Part shown: positions 8,812 through 17,956 of the stretch, in pieces
Position numbering within the stretch: the stretch's first letter is position 1
How the letters are laid out: every line of letters starts with the position of its first letter
Program-made: the position numbers and the translations under genes
Assembly (NCBI GenBank): GCA_033391075.1
Contig: JAWPMV010000005.1
Coordinates: forward strand, 186,001 to 250,000
DNA from: Bacteroidia bacterium
GTDB lineage: Bacteria > Bacteroidota > Bacteroidia > J057
DNA length: 64,000 bases
Direction of reading: 5' to 3'
Notes under the pieces: model-generated
The model's input: the letters and a program-made list of their open reading frames with translations, nothing else
Told to the model about the DNA's origin: nothing
The model's database searches: none

Positions 8812-8818
8812 GCTGCCC
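8799..8818. repeat. REP-like 20-bp perfect palindrome, downstream copy
   Basis: The arms GGGCAGCTCA and TGAGCTGCCC are exact reverse complements and match the inner 20 bp of the upstream palindrome. One more C follows at 8819 but the pairing base on the left is A. The transposase stop codon is contained in it. Confidence 0.9.
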
Positions 8819-8836
8819 CATATAAGTTACCATAGG

Positions 8837-8869
8837 CAAAAAGCCCCAATCAATGATTTAGGCTTTTTG
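8837..8869. terminator. Bidirectional rho-independent terminator
   Basis: A 9-bp stem CAAAAAGCC / GGCTTTTTG (8837-8845 and 8861-8869) with a 15-nt loop and T-runs on both strands. It lies between the transposase unit and the stop of the convergent tricorn gene. Confidence 0.7.
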
Positions 8870-8870
8870 T

Positions 8871-11800
8871 TTAATCTTTCTTCGCCGGCGTATTATAAGG
8901 TGGCACCTTTATTACTGGTGTAGGATTTCTATCCAGCATTTTCAATACTTCCTGTACAGCTCGTTCCAATTGCGGATCACGGTCTTCAGATAGGGCTTTG
9001 GCATCTTGCCTAACAGCTATATCTGGAGCGATGCCTTCATTTTCACCGATAAACTTCTTATTGATCGGGTCAAATACTGCATTATCAGGAGAAGTCAGGG
9101 CTCCTCCATCCACAAGCGCATAATGTACTGAGGATTTCACCAAACCTCCCCAGGTGGTTGCACCGATCAGGGGACCGGCTTGTTGCTGGCGGAATACCCA
9201 GGGGAAGAAGTCTCCACCGGATCCGGCCATTTCATTTACCAAAAGTACTTTTGGCCCCAGGATACCTGCGGGTAAACGGAAAGGCTTTCCATTGGGAACT
9301 TCATTGGTGATACCTGCACGCAAAGAACGAGTCATCAAGTCAACCATATAGTCATCCAGAAGTCCTCCTCCATTGAAACGCTCATCTATTACAGCCCCTT
9401 CTTTATCCTGCTGGGCAAAGAAATAACGGTTGAAAGATACAAATCCGGGACCTCCGGTATTTGGCACCCAGATATATGCGAGGCGACCCCCAGAGAGTTC
9501 GTCTACCCTCCTACGATTATCTTCTACCCAGGCACGCTGACGGAGGGCATTTTCATTTCTGATCGGCTCTACCGTCTCTTTCCACGAACCTTCAAATTCA
9601 GGCTTATCATTGAGGTGTAAAACAGTCTGATTACCTGCTGTACCATCCAATAATTCGAAGGGATCCATCGCAGTTGTTAATTCCTTGCCATTTACTCCAA
9701 CCAGGAAGTTTCCTTCTTTCACTTTCATCCCCGGACGATCCAGAGGACTGGAAAGATTGGGGTTCCAGCTTTCGGTGGTAAATATTCGGCTAATCTTCCA
9801 TCTTCCTTTCTCTGCTTCGAAATCTGCTCCCAACATACCTACTTCAGAACGATCCACATCAGGGAAATCTCCCCCAAATACAAAACTATGTCCTACAGAG
9901 AGTTCTCCATTGACCTGATCCAGGATGTAACTCAGATCCGAACGGTGGCGAATATGTTCTACCAATGGTGCATATCTTTCATAGACCTTATTCCAATCTC
10001 TACCATGCATATTAGGATCATAGAAATAATCCCTTTCATAGCGCCAGGCCTCCTCAAACATTTGCTTCCATTCTTCTGGTCTTTTCAATTTCATTTTCAA
10101 TTTAACAGAAACCGGCTTGGCTCCTTTTCCACTAGGACCCGCAGCTGATGCAATTTTCCAGGAAGGTCCGGATTGAATCAGGATTTTCTTATGGTCTGCA
10201 GATACGGTGAACTGACGTACCCTGGAGCTAAATTCTTTGGCTTTGCGATCCTTTAAGGTGAATTTATGCAAAGTAGCTCCTGGAGTTCCTTGCTTGAACT
10301 CTGCAATGAATACACTTCCGGCTGGTCCACTTTCCATTGCGCGATAATTGGCCACTGGAATTGGCATCGCTATAGTTCGGCGGTCTAATCGATCATAATC
10401 GATTTTTAGTCCTTCATCTTTCTTTTCCTTTTTTTCCTCCGCTTTATCTTCTTTCTTTTTATCGCCTTCCTTCTCTTCTTTCATTTCTTCTCCTTCTTTT
10501 TTCTCTTCCTTGACTTCCTCTTCATCACTTCTTGGGATAAAAGGAGAGTCCTGATCGTCTGCAAGCACAATCACATAGGCCGCATAGCGGGGACGAGCCT
10601 GCATAGCACTGGTATTTGCCCAACCAGAACCCAAAGCCAAATCAGTACTTGCGAGAAAGTAGAAATGCTTTTTATCCTGATCCCAGGCTGGAGAAAAGGA
10701 ATCTGCAAACTTATTTGTCAGGGCCTTATTTGTATTCGTTTCGCTATCCCAAACAATGATTTGGCGGAAGTTGTTGCTTCCTGATTTTACATAGGCCAAT
10801 TTCTTTGAATCGGGTGCCCAACTTAAAGCAGTACGTCCTCTATCCAGATTATTTCCTCCGACATCTACGGTTTTTACACTACCGCTTTCCAATTCCAGTA
10901 CACGAATTCTCACATCATCATCGACAAACGCGATATGTTTGCCATCCGGTGACCAAGTTGGATTCCAGGCCAGTTTAGACTCCCCGATTGGAATTTTCCT
11001 GGAAGGCTTGGACAAACCATCCTGGTCCGCCAAATAGAGGGCGTATCCTTCTCCATCTGAATCGGAGAACCAGGCAATTTTATCCCCCTTTGGAGACCAA
11101 AGTGGATTTCTATCAGCGGCATCTGAACTTTGGGTAATATTTCGGGAATCTCCATGCTCAATAGGTACGGTAAAAATCTCACCGCGAGCCTCCATCAGTG
11201 CCCGTTTTCCAGTTGGTGAAAGAGACACAGATCTCGAACGGCGACTAACATCTTCCCATTTGGGTTCAGCCCAGGGGAAATCACCACTTACGGTAATACT
11301 AAGCTGGGTCGCTGCTCCACTTTCTTTATCCAGCATATGTAAGTAACCGCCTTGCTCGATAATCATTTTTCCACCTCCATATGCGAGCCATTTCACATCC
11401 GTCTCCTTGAACTTGCTGAGCTGACGGACTTCTTTGTTTTTGGTATTGTAGGCCCAGACATTCATGGTCCAGTCTCTGTCGGACAAAAAATAGATTTCAT
11501 CGTCTACCCAAACAGGCTGAATATCTGTAGTCTTTTCATTAGGTAATAAAGTCTCTGCATTTGATTTGAGATCCAATAAGATCAGGGGAGTATTTTGCCC
11601 CCCTCTATAGGCTCTCCATTCAACATCCCAACGACTCATTTTATCTACGATCATTTTGCGACCATTTGGAGAATAAGAACCATCAAATCCCCATTGGGCC
11701 GTGACTCTTTCAGAAGGTCCTCCCTCCGTAGATACTGTCCAGAGACGATTGAAAGAAGAAGGTGCACTTTCACGACTTGAAGCATAAAGTACGCCTTTCC

Positions 11801-12155
11801 CATCCGGCGTCCATCCTCTTACGGAGGCGGAAGAAGGATGCCAGGTCAATCTTTCAGGTATACCTCCTTCAATGGAAACAATATATACTGCATTAGGACC
11901 AGAGCGATTGGAACTAAAAGCGATCCATTTTCCATCCGGGGAAAGGTAAGGATTGCTTTCAACAGCAGGGGTACTGGTAATTCGTTTTACATTTTGACCA
12001 TCGAGATCCGATAGCCAGATATCCGCTCCATATACAAAAGCGATATGATCGGAACTCAAGCTGGGTTGGCGCAACAATCGCGTGCCCTGGGCTATGCTAA
12101 AGCTATTGAGAAGCAGGCATGCCATGAGGCTGAGTAGAGTGTTTCTAAAAAACAT
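8871..12155 (-). CDS. Tricorn protease homologue (S41 family), exported
   Basis: A 1094 aa protein with an N-terminal signal peptide ending near AQG. Residues about 25-520 are WD40/TolB-like beta-propeller repeats (SPDGKWIAFSSNR, SPKGDKIAWFSDS, SPDGKHIAFVDDD). A Lys/Glu-rich segment lies near 541-583. Then come the tricorn core, a PDZ domain near 775-860 and the S41 catalytic domain. His756 (SVGHS) and Ser979 (AGSGGDFF) match the tricorn catalytic residues. It should degrade peptides in the periplasm, the propellers gating access. The start at 12155 gives a normal signal peptide. It is monocistronic and divergent from the sulfatase gene. Confidence 0.93.
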   Translation of the reverse strand: MFFRNTLLSLMACLLLNSFSIAQGTRLLRQPSLSSDHIAFVYGADIWLSDLDGQNVKRITSTPAVESNPYLSPDGKWIAFSSNRSGPNAVYIVSIEGGIPERLTWHPSSASVRGWTPDGKGVLYASSRESAPSSFNRLWTVSTEGGPSERVTAQWGFDGSYSPNGRKMIVDKMSRWDVEWRAYRGGQNTPLILLDLKSNAETLLPNEKTTDIQPVWVDDEIYFLSDRDWTMNVWAYNTKNKEVRQLSKFKETDVKWLAYGGGKMIIEQGGYLHMLDKESGAATQLSITVSGDFPWAEPKWEDVSRRSRSVSLSPTGKRALMEARGEIFTVPIEHGDSRNITQSSDAADRNPLWSPKGDKIAWFSDSDGEGYALYLADQDGLSKPSRKIPIGESKLAWNPTWSPDGKHIAFVDDDVRIRVLELESGSVKTVDVGGNNLDRGRTALSWAPDSKKLAYVKSGSNNFRQIIVWDSETNTNKALTNKFADSFSPAWDQDKKHFYFLASTDLALGSGWANTSAMQARPRYAAYVIVLADDQDSPFIPRSDEEEVKEEKKEGEEMKEEKEGDKKKEDKAEEKKEKKDEGLKIDYDRLDRRTIAMPIPVANYRAMESGPAGSVFIAEFKQGTPGATLHKFTLKDRKAKEFSSRVRQFTVSADHKKILIQSGPSWKIASAAGPSGKGAKPVSVKLKMKLKRPEEWKQMFEEAWRYERDYFYDPNMHGRDWNKVYERYAPLVEHIRHRSDLSYILDQVNGELSVGHSFVFGGDFPDVDRSEVGMLGADFEAEKGRWKISRIFTTESWNPNLSSPLDRPGMKVKEGNFLVGVNGKELTTAMDPFELLDGTAGNQTVLHLNDKPEFEGSWKETVEPIRNENALRQRAWVEDNRRRVDELSGGRLAYIWVPNTGGPGFVSFNRYFFAQQDKEGAVIDERFNGGGLLDDYMVDLMTRSLRAGITNEVPNGKPFRLPAGILGPKVLLVNEMAGSGGDFFPWVFRQQQAGPLIGATTWGGLVKSSVHYALVDGGALTSPDNAVFDPINKKFIGENEGIAPDIAVRQDAKALSEDRDPQLERAVQEVLKMLDRNPTPVIKVPPYNTPAKKD

Positions 12156-12317
12156 GGGTTTTATTAATCGGTGATTGAATTTAGCTGATCCTATGTCCAG
12201 GATACAGATAATATGATAAATTAGGGAAGATTCAGATAAAGGCTTTAATACTCGAAAAAATATTCTGCCAACATTCTGATTGTATCTATCAAAATCTTTA
12301 CTCCAATCTACTGCGGC

Positions 12318-13793
12318 ATGAACCGATCTATTTACCTTCTCCTACTTCTTATATTTTTAGGGTCCTGTCAGGAGAAAACAAAGGAAAAGAAAAGCTCAGG
12401 ACCGAATTTCCTCTTCTGCCTGGCAGATGACTGGAGTTACCCTCATGCCGGAATTTATGGGGATAAAATCGTTAAGACCCCCAACTTTGACCGCATAGCA
12501 CGAGAAGACTATCTATTCATGAACGCCTTTACGGCCTCTCCTTCCTGTTCCCCCTCCCGGGCAGCAATTCTGAGTGGTCAGGAAATGTGGCGACTGGAAG
12601 AAGGGAGTTTACTCTTTGGGGCTCTCTCTAAAAAGATTCCTGTCTATACGCATTTGCTTAAAGACAAAGGATATGAAATTGCTCATACCGGTAAAGGATA
12701 TGGACCAGCTGATCTGAAACGGGGAGGCTGGGATGAGAATCCGGCCGGTACCGCATTTCAAGCCATAGAAAAAGAAGTTCCTGAGGGAATTCGCAGTACG
12801 GATTATGCTGCCAATTTCGAAGCATTTATGGAATCAAGAGATCCCAACAAAGCCTTTTGCTTTTGGTATGGTGCTTCAGAACCACACAGGAGGTATGAAT
12901 ATGGAATAGGAGCAAAAAATGGATATGACTTAGACCAAATAAAAGTACCGGGATTTTTGCCAGATGCAGAAGAAACCAGAAATGATGTTGCTGATTACTA
13001 CTATGAGGTAGAATGGTTTGACAATCATTTAGGCAAAATGATCGCCTATTTAGAAGAGAAAGGCTTGCTGGAGAATACGGTTATTGTTGTTACTTCCGAT
13101 AATGGGATGCCTTTCCCCCGGGCGAAATCTACCCTCTACAATTATGGTACACATATGCCTTTGGCCATACGCTGGGGGAAAAGCGCAGAAAAAGGAAAAA
13201 TTATTCAGAATCCCGTTTCACTCAGTGATGTTGCCCCGACCTTTCTTGATTTGGCTCAGGTCCCGATACCAGAGGAAATGACAGGACAGAGCCTTGCTCC
13301 TCTCCTGATAGGGGAAGCAGATGAAGCTCCCAGAAGTTATGTAGTAAGCGGACTTGAACGTCATACCATTGCCCGTCCGGAAAACAAAGGGTATCCCATG
13401 CGTTCCATTCACACTCGGGATCTTAGCTATGTCTATAATTTTGAGCCTGAAAGATGGCCAGTTGGAGCTCCGGATTTTGATGCCTGGCCTCAAGGATTTT
13501 ATGGAGATGTAGATGGGGGCGCTTCAAAAACCCTTTTTATGGAAAAGCCTGATAAATGGAAAGAGTTATTTGAACTTTCATTTGGGAAAAGGCCTGTCGA
13601 GGAGCTTTTCTTTAGAAAAGATGATCCCTTTCAATTACGTAATCTGGCAGATTTAGAGGAACACACTGCTCTTAAGAAAGACCTTCAAAAACAGTTATTT
13701 GACTATCTGCAAAAAACCCGCGATCCACGCATGAAAGGACTCTCTCCCTGGGATGCTTATCCCTTTGCAGGAGGAGATGAATGGGAAAAGTAA
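12318..13793 (+). CDS. Sulfatase (formylglycine-dependent, S1-type) lipoprotein
   Basis: A 491 aa sulfatase. Residues 1-17 form a lipoprotein signal with lipobox LGSC. Metal-binding ADDW lies near residue 36. The formylglycine motif is Cys77-S-P-S-R, followed by AAILSG. A second metal block is VTSDNGMPFPR near 260. The enzyme removes sulfate esters, probably from polysaccharide, in the periplasm or at the outer membrane; it needs a formylglycine-generating enzyme encoded elsewhere. It ends before a strong bidirectional terminator. Substrate type (chondroitin, ulvan, carrageenan and so on) cannot be read from the sequence. Confidence 0.92.
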   Translation: MNRSIYLLLLLIFLGSCQEKTKEKKSSGPNFLFCLADDWSYPHAGIYGDKIVKTPNFDRIAREDYLFMNAFTASPSCSPSRAAILSGQEMWRLEEGSLLFGALSKKIPVYTHLLKDKGYEIAHTGKGYGPADLKRGGWDENPAGTAFQAIEKEVPEGIRSTDYAANFEAFMESRDPNKAFCFWYGASEPHRRYEYGIGAKNGYDLDQIKVPGFLPDAEETRNDVADYYYEVEWFDNHLGKMIAYLEEKGLLENTVIVVTSDNGMPFPRAKSTLYNYGTHMPLAIRWGKSAEKGKIIQNPVSLSDVAPTFLDLAQVPIPEEMTGQSLAPLLIGEADEAPRSYVVSGLERHTIARPENKGYPMRSIHTRDLSYVYNFEPERWPVGAPDFDAWPQGFYGDVDGGASKTLFMEKPDKWKELFELSFGKRPVEELFFRKDDPFQLRNLADLEEHTALKKDLQKQLFDYLQKTRDPRMKGLSPWDAYPFAGGDEWEK

Positions 13794-13844
13794 GCTAAAT
13801 ACTATATGGCAGATATCCTTCTTGATTTAAATCTCAAAACCGAT

Positions 13845-13877
13845 AAAAAAGGCGAGGATCATCTCCTCGCCTTTTTT
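13845..13877. terminator. Strong bidirectional terminator
   Basis: Stem GGCGAGGA (13851-13858) and TCCTCGCC (13864-13871) with a 5-nt loop, preceded by six A and followed by six T. It serves both the sulfatase and the convergent serine hydrolase, whose stop is at 13880. Confidence 0.9.
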
Positions 13878-13879
13878 AT

Positions 13880-15547
13880 TTAATCGCCTACTTTTTCGAA
13901 GCGTAGATTGTCTACTCGCCCACCTCCAACTAGGAAGGATAGCAATTCATTCTTCTTACCAAATACAAATTCGATTTTCCCCATCCACCAGGCACTGCTT
14001 GAAAAGGTATGAGGCCCGTTTTGTGTCAATTTGATATTTCCATGTCGATGGTGAGAGGCAATAAGTCCCTCTTCTGTATAGCGGATCTTGTAAAAAGTAT
14101 CCAGTTCAGAGGAATAAAAGTTCCCTTCGTAGATGCCCAGCTTTGCCTCACTCACTTCATAATTTATATACGGAATAGCATCCAGCTCTGTCTTACCGTC
14201 CAACATATCGATTTTTTCGATTTCACCTTTTTTTAGCTTATACATTAATCTTAAACCCGGATCTTCTTCAGCTAAAAAGCTATCGTCCCCCAAATGGATC
14301 AAGTGGAATTTTTCCCCACTCCATTCCAAGAGGGCAAATAACTTATCTTCTTCTGCTTTTACCGTGAAATTGATCCCATATTGAGTGAGTACAAAACGGC
14401 CCTGGTATTTTTCCAGCTCTTTTGAAGAAATAGGAACTGCTTCTATCGGCTTTTCTTCTTTCTTCTCTTCTTTGACAAAATGCTCGCCTAGAAATATATC
14501 TGAAATCTGATTGGCTTTTAAGGAAGGATTAAAGGAAGCCAAATTGCTCAGAACCACCAACCCAAAATCATGTTCCGGATACCAACGAACCGTCGAACGA
14601 AATCCTGCATCTGCTCCCCCATGACCGGCCCAACTTAATCCTTTATATTCATTTACACTTTGGCCCAAACCATAATTGATCTCATCTCCATTGTTGAGGA
14701 TACCTTTTGTTCTCATTTTCACGATAAAGCTTTTACCCAAAGTAGGCTTGAGCATATTATTCATCCATTTACCCATATCCTCTACCGTAGTAAATAAACT
14801 CGTAGCTCCATCATTGGAATAGCTGAGTACAGATTTTTTGTAAAACAGACCGTCCGGACGATAAGAATATGCCCTGCGGGGAACAATCCGCTCATGATCG
14901 TCATGCACGTGGGTATCCTTCATCCCCAACGGCTTGAAGATTCTGTCTTTAGCAAATTGGCGGAAACTTTTGCCAGAGATTTTCTCCACCAAACGAGCCA
15001 AAATAGAATAGCCGCTATTAGAGTATCTGTATTGGGAACCCGGTTCGAAATTGAGTTCGCGCTGCCCTTCTATCAAACGCATGATTTGCTCTTTGGTAAT
15101 GACATCATCCAGGCGCCAACCTGCTAATGCCAGCAATTGCCACTGATCCCGATATCCACTGGTATGATGCATGAGCTGTCGAATGGTGATGGTTTTCCCG
15201 AAATCTGGAATTTCAGGCATGTGTTTCCTGATATCATCTTCGATACTGAGTTTTCCTTCTTCCTCCAGCAAAAGAACCGCGAAATTGGTGAACTGCTTGG
15301 AAATCGAGGCCACATGAAAAATGCTGTTCGGTTTGATGGGGATATCATACTCAAGATTTGACATACCGTATCCTTGCGTATAGATAAGCTTGCCGTCTTT
15401 GTAGATACCTAAGGCTGCTCCAGGTGAATTAGGTTTGGCCCAGGGGGTAAAAAGGCTGTCAACACTCTTGAGTTCCTCTTCAAAGCTTTCCTGAGCATAA
15501 AGAGGATGAATGATAAAGAGGATAAGTAAGAAGAAGTAGGGTTTCAT
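13880..15547 (-). CDS. Serine hydrolase, class C beta-lactamase/penicillin-binding family
   Basis: A 555 aa protein. I start it at 15547, where MKPYFFLLILFIIHPLYAQ gives a clean signal peptide; the frame is open for 37 more codons upstream but these look non-coding. The S-x-x-K motif is Ser81-Ile-Ser-Lys. A Y-S-N motif follows (YRYSNSGYS), then an HGG block in AGHGGADAGF. The C-terminal about 150 residues form an added beta-rich domain typical of periplasmic D-aminopeptidase or esterase relatives. The enzyme may hydrolyse peptides or esters rather than antibiotics. It lies downstream of an acyl-CoA dehydrogenase gene, with a hairpin between them. Confidence 0.88.
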   Translation of the reverse strand: MKPYFFLLILFIIHPLYAQESFEEELKSVDSLFTPWAKPNSPGAALGIYKDGKLIYTQGYGMSNLEYDIPIKPNSIFHVASISKQFTNFAVLLLEEEGKLSIEDDIRKHMPEIPDFGKTITIRQLMHHTSGYRDQWQLLALAGWRLDDVITKEQIMRLIEGQRELNFEPGSQYRYSNSGYSILARLVEKISGKSFRQFAKDRIFKPLGMKDTHVHDDHERIVPRRAYSYRPDGLFYKKSVLSYSNDGATSLFTTVEDMGKWMNNMLKPTLGKSFIVKMRTKGILNNGDEINYGLGQSVNEYKGLSWAGHGGADAGFRSTVRWYPEHDFGLVVLSNLASFNPSLKANQISDIFLGEHFVKEEKKEEKPIEAVPISSKELEKYQGRFVLTQYGINFTVKAEEDKLFALLEWSGEKFHLIHLGDDSFLAEEDPGLRLMYKLKKGEIEKIDMLDGKTELDAIPYINYEVSEAKLGIYEGNFYSSELDTFYKIRYTEEGLIASHHRHGNIKLTQNGPHTFSSSAWWMGKIEFVFGKKNELLSFLVGGGRVDNLRFEKVGD

Positions 15548-15583
15548 TTCGCTTCCGTTTTTAGGGATAATTAGTAAAAATTT

Positions 15584-15611
15584 GGGTAGTGCCTCCATAG
15601 AAACACTACCC
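15584..15611 (-). terminator. Hairpin between acyl-CoA dehydrogenase and serine hydrolase genes
   Basis: The 8-bp arms GGGTAGTG (15584-15591) and CACTACCC (15604-15611) flank a 12-nt loop. Read on the minus strand it is followed by AAATTTTTA, so it fits an intrinsic terminator for the upstream acyl-CoA dehydrogenase. Confidence 0.55.
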
Positions 15612-15677
15612 ATTTTATGTTTTATCAGTAGAGAAACTGACCCTATTATTACAATCAATTTCTATATTTTCAAAAGC

Positions 15678-16835
15678 TTATTTAGAATAAGCCCGATTAT
15701 ACTTTACTCCTTCAAACATCATTTTAGCAATGATTTCCCGCATGATCTCGGAAGTGCCGCCAACAATGGATGCTGCCCTTGCATCTCTGTACACCTGAGC
15801 TATTGGAAATTCTTCCATATATCCATAGCCACCAAACATTTGCAGGCATTCATCTACCAACTTCTTATGAAGTTCTGCAGATAACAATTTGGCCATCGAA
15901 CATTCTTTCACCGCAAACTCCCCATTTTCCAAAAGCCAGGCCGTATGATAAACCAATTGACGAGTTGCCTCTAGTTCTGAAGCAATATCTGCCAATCGAT
16001 GTCTGAGGGCCTGAAATTTTGAGATGGGCTTCCCAAAGGCTTCTCTTTCAGACATATATTGCTGGGTAAGTTCGAGTGTGCCATCCATCAAGCCAATAGA
16101 ATTCATGGCTAATACCAGACGCTCCATCTGCAAACTCTCAGAAAGGAAGTAGAAACCCTGCCCCTCTTCTCCTAATAGATTCTCTTTGGGAACTTTTACA
16201 TCCTGGAAAAATACCTCCGCTGTATCTGAGGAATGCCACCCAATTTTTTCAAGTTTATTTCTGCTTACCCCTTCAGCATCCAAGTCGACAATCAATAAGG
16301 AAATTCCCTTGGCGGTATCTGCGACCAGGGTCATAAAGTCGGCATAATAGCCATTGGTAATAAAGATTTTGGAGCCATTTACGAGGTAATGATCTCCTTT
16401 GTCTTCTGCAAAAGTTTTGAGGCCTTTTACATTGGAACCTACAGCCGGCTCACTCATTCCCAAAGCTGCTACCATATCTCCAGCAATAGCAGGTGCGAGA
16501 TACTTTTCCTTTTGAAAAGAATTACCTGCATGAGCAATATGATTGGTAGCCATATAGACATGCACGGCTACTGAGATGGCAAAACCTGTATTCAGGCTTC
16601 TTGAAAGTTCTTCATTAAATACTACCTGATAGAACATATCGGCATCCAGGCCGCCATATTCTTCCTCATGACAGATGCCGAGATAACCCATCTCGCCCAT
16701 CTTTTTCCATGCCCAGCGAGGTATGGCATTTTCTTTTTCCCATTCAGCAAAATAGGGTTGAAATTCTGTTTGAATAAAAGCCCTGAGGCTGTCCCTAAAT
16801 AACTGGTGTTCTTCGTTGAAATAAGGTGATTTCAT
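15678..16835 (-). CDS. Acyl-CoA dehydrogenase (LCAD/isovaleryl-CoA dehydrogenase type)
   Basis: A 385 aa FAD enzyme for alpha,beta-oxidation of acyl-CoA. Typical blocks: GICHEEEYGG, MSEPAVGSNVKGLKT, and the C-terminal FGGYGYMEEFPIAQVYRDAR block. Where most members have the catalytic Glu before GTSEI this one has Gly (IVGGTSEIMRE). However, QMERLVLA carries a Glu at the position used by long-chain and isovaleryl-CoA dehydrogenases, so it is probably active in that class. It stands alone, with a good promoter match 32 nt upstream. Substrate is unknown. Confidence 0.92.
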   Translation of the reverse strand: MKSPYFNEEHQLFRDSLRAFIQTEFQPYFAEWEKENAIPRWAWKKMGEMGYLGICHEEEYGGLDADMFYQVVFNEELSRSLNTGFAISVAVHVYMATNHIAHAGNSFQKEKYLAPAIAGDMVAALGMSEPAVGSNVKGLKTFAEDKGDHYLVNGSKIFITNGYYADFMTLVADTAKGISLLIVDLDAEGVSRNKLEKIGWHSSDTAEVFFQDVKVPKENLLGEEGQGFYFLSESLQMERLVLAMNSIGLMDGTLELTQQYMSEREAFGKPISKFQALRHRLADIASELEATRQLVYHTAWLLENGEFAVKECSMAKLLSAELHKKLVDECLQMFGGYGYMEEFPIAQVYRDARAASIVGGTSEIMREIIAKMMFEGVKYNRAYSK

Positions 16836-17144
16836 AGGAGAAAGGTGTATTGACTTATTGTGAGGGCAAAATTAGTATTTATTGAGGACTTAACCAATAT
16901 AATCGAGAGAGTATTAAATTATTAACAGCTCCTTTTCTCCAGAGAATTTGATCGCATCCTGAAATACTTATTCTACTTAGTATGTACGAAAAGTTCAAGC
17001 TTTGTTCTGTCTACTTCTATACATTGGCGCAGACTTAAAATTAAGGAGCTGAATTTTCATAGTGGAATAAGAAACTCATGCCTTCAGAATCCTCCCCGGT
17101 TTTCATTTCTCTCACTTCCTTGATAATATTGCAAAAAACATTTC
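16836..17144. other. Divergent intergenic region (309 bp)
   Basis: Lies between the start of the acyl-CoA dehydrogenase (minus) and the histidine phosphatase (plus). Apart from the minus-strand promoter match at 16867-16897, I see no coding potential, RNA gene or strong repeat. Confidence 0.6.
16867..16897 (-). promoter_or_regulatory. Bacteroidota-type promoter of the acyl-CoA dehydrogenase
   Basis: On the minus strand a TTG (16897-16895) is followed after 20 nt by TAATTTTG (16874-16867), matching the consensus -33 TTG and -7 TAnnTTTG of the Bacteroidota primary sigma factor. The start codon is 31 nt further on. Confidence 0.5.
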
Positions 17145-17870
17145 ATGAGCCGACTCATCCTGATCCGACACGCCCAAGCCTCCCTGCTTTCTGACAATTA
17201 TGATCAGCTCTCCGATCTTGGCCATGAGCAATCACAGGTATTGGGAAATTATCTGGCGGAGTCGAATTTCGAATTTGATGCCATCTATACCGGCCCTTTA
17301 CACAGACATTGGCAAACCCTGACTCATGTGAAGGATGCTTTTCATACCAAAGGAAAAGCCTGGCAGGATCCTACAGAATTACACGAACTAAAAGAGCATC
17401 AGGCTCCGGAAACCCTTCGAACGCTCCTACCCCAATTGGTCGAACGATATCCACAAGTGAGGAAATGGCATGAAGAAGCTCAAGTTACGCCCCAGTTAGC
17501 ACGCAAAACCTATCTTCGGATTTTTCACCTTTTTATAGAAGAATGGGCCAAAGGGAAAGTAGCAGATATTCAACCGGATCATCTGGAGGACTGGGCAACT
17601 TTTAGGAGCGAGGTGAGCAAGGGAGTACAAAAAATTCTGGAAGGAAATGGCAGAGGAAAAACGGTTGTAGCCTTTACTTCGGGGGGTACCATTTCAGCGG
17701 TATTGGGTCATGCCTTGAAGATGCCCTATGAAGAACAGATCATAGAACTAAATGGTAAAGTCAAAAATACTTCCATCACAGAGTTCCTATTTACTCCTGA
17801 GAAATTTAGCCTGCAGAACTTCAATACGGTTCCTCATTTACGCGAACCGAGATTAGTTACTTTTGTATAG
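17145..17870 (+). CDS. Histidine phosphatase superfamily protein (phosphoglycerate mutase-like)
   Basis: A 241 aa cytoplasmic protein. The phosphohistidine motif is R-H-A-Q at residues 8-11 (His9). The second conserved His, normally just before GG in the C-terminal part, is replaced by Ser179 (FTSGGTISAVLG), a variant found in a subgroup of the family. It probably acts as a small-molecule or protein phosphatase; substrate unknown. The gene stands alone. Confidence 0.82.
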   Translation: MSRLILIRHAQASLLSDNYDQLSDLGHEQSQVLGNYLAESNFEFDAIYTGPLHRHWQTLTHVKDAFHTKGKAWQDPTELHELKEHQAPETLRTLLPQLVERYPQVRKWHEEAQVTPQLARKTYLRIFHLFIEEWAKGKVADIQPDHLEDWATFRSEVSKGVQKILEGNGRGKTVVAFTSGGTISAVLGHALKMPYEEQIIELNGKVKNTSITEFLFTPEKFSLQNFNTVPHLREPRLVTFV

Positions 17871-17956
17871 ACTGCTGTTATTTCCTAAAATTGAAGTACC
17901 TTATTAGCAAATAGCTTATATAGCTATACATGATCTATCCCTTAACAATCCTTCCC

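Larger units (their letters stand above)
8246..8818 (+). mobile_element. REP/RAYT unit: tyrosine transposase between two matching palindromes
   Basis: A REP-associated tyrosine transposase gene (8293-8811) lies between two nearly identical perfect palindromes at 8246-8267 and 8799-8818. This matches the known REPtron arrangement, in which single-copy RAYT proteins act on REP hairpins. No longer terminal inverted repeats or target duplication are evident. The boundaries given are the outer ends of the two palindromes. Confidence 0.75.

Noticed and set aside
8246-8818. Two palindromes considered as a CRISPR or a composite transposon
   Set aside because: Only two copies with a complete gene between them and no spacer array; the transposase is of RAYT type, so the REP explanation fits better.
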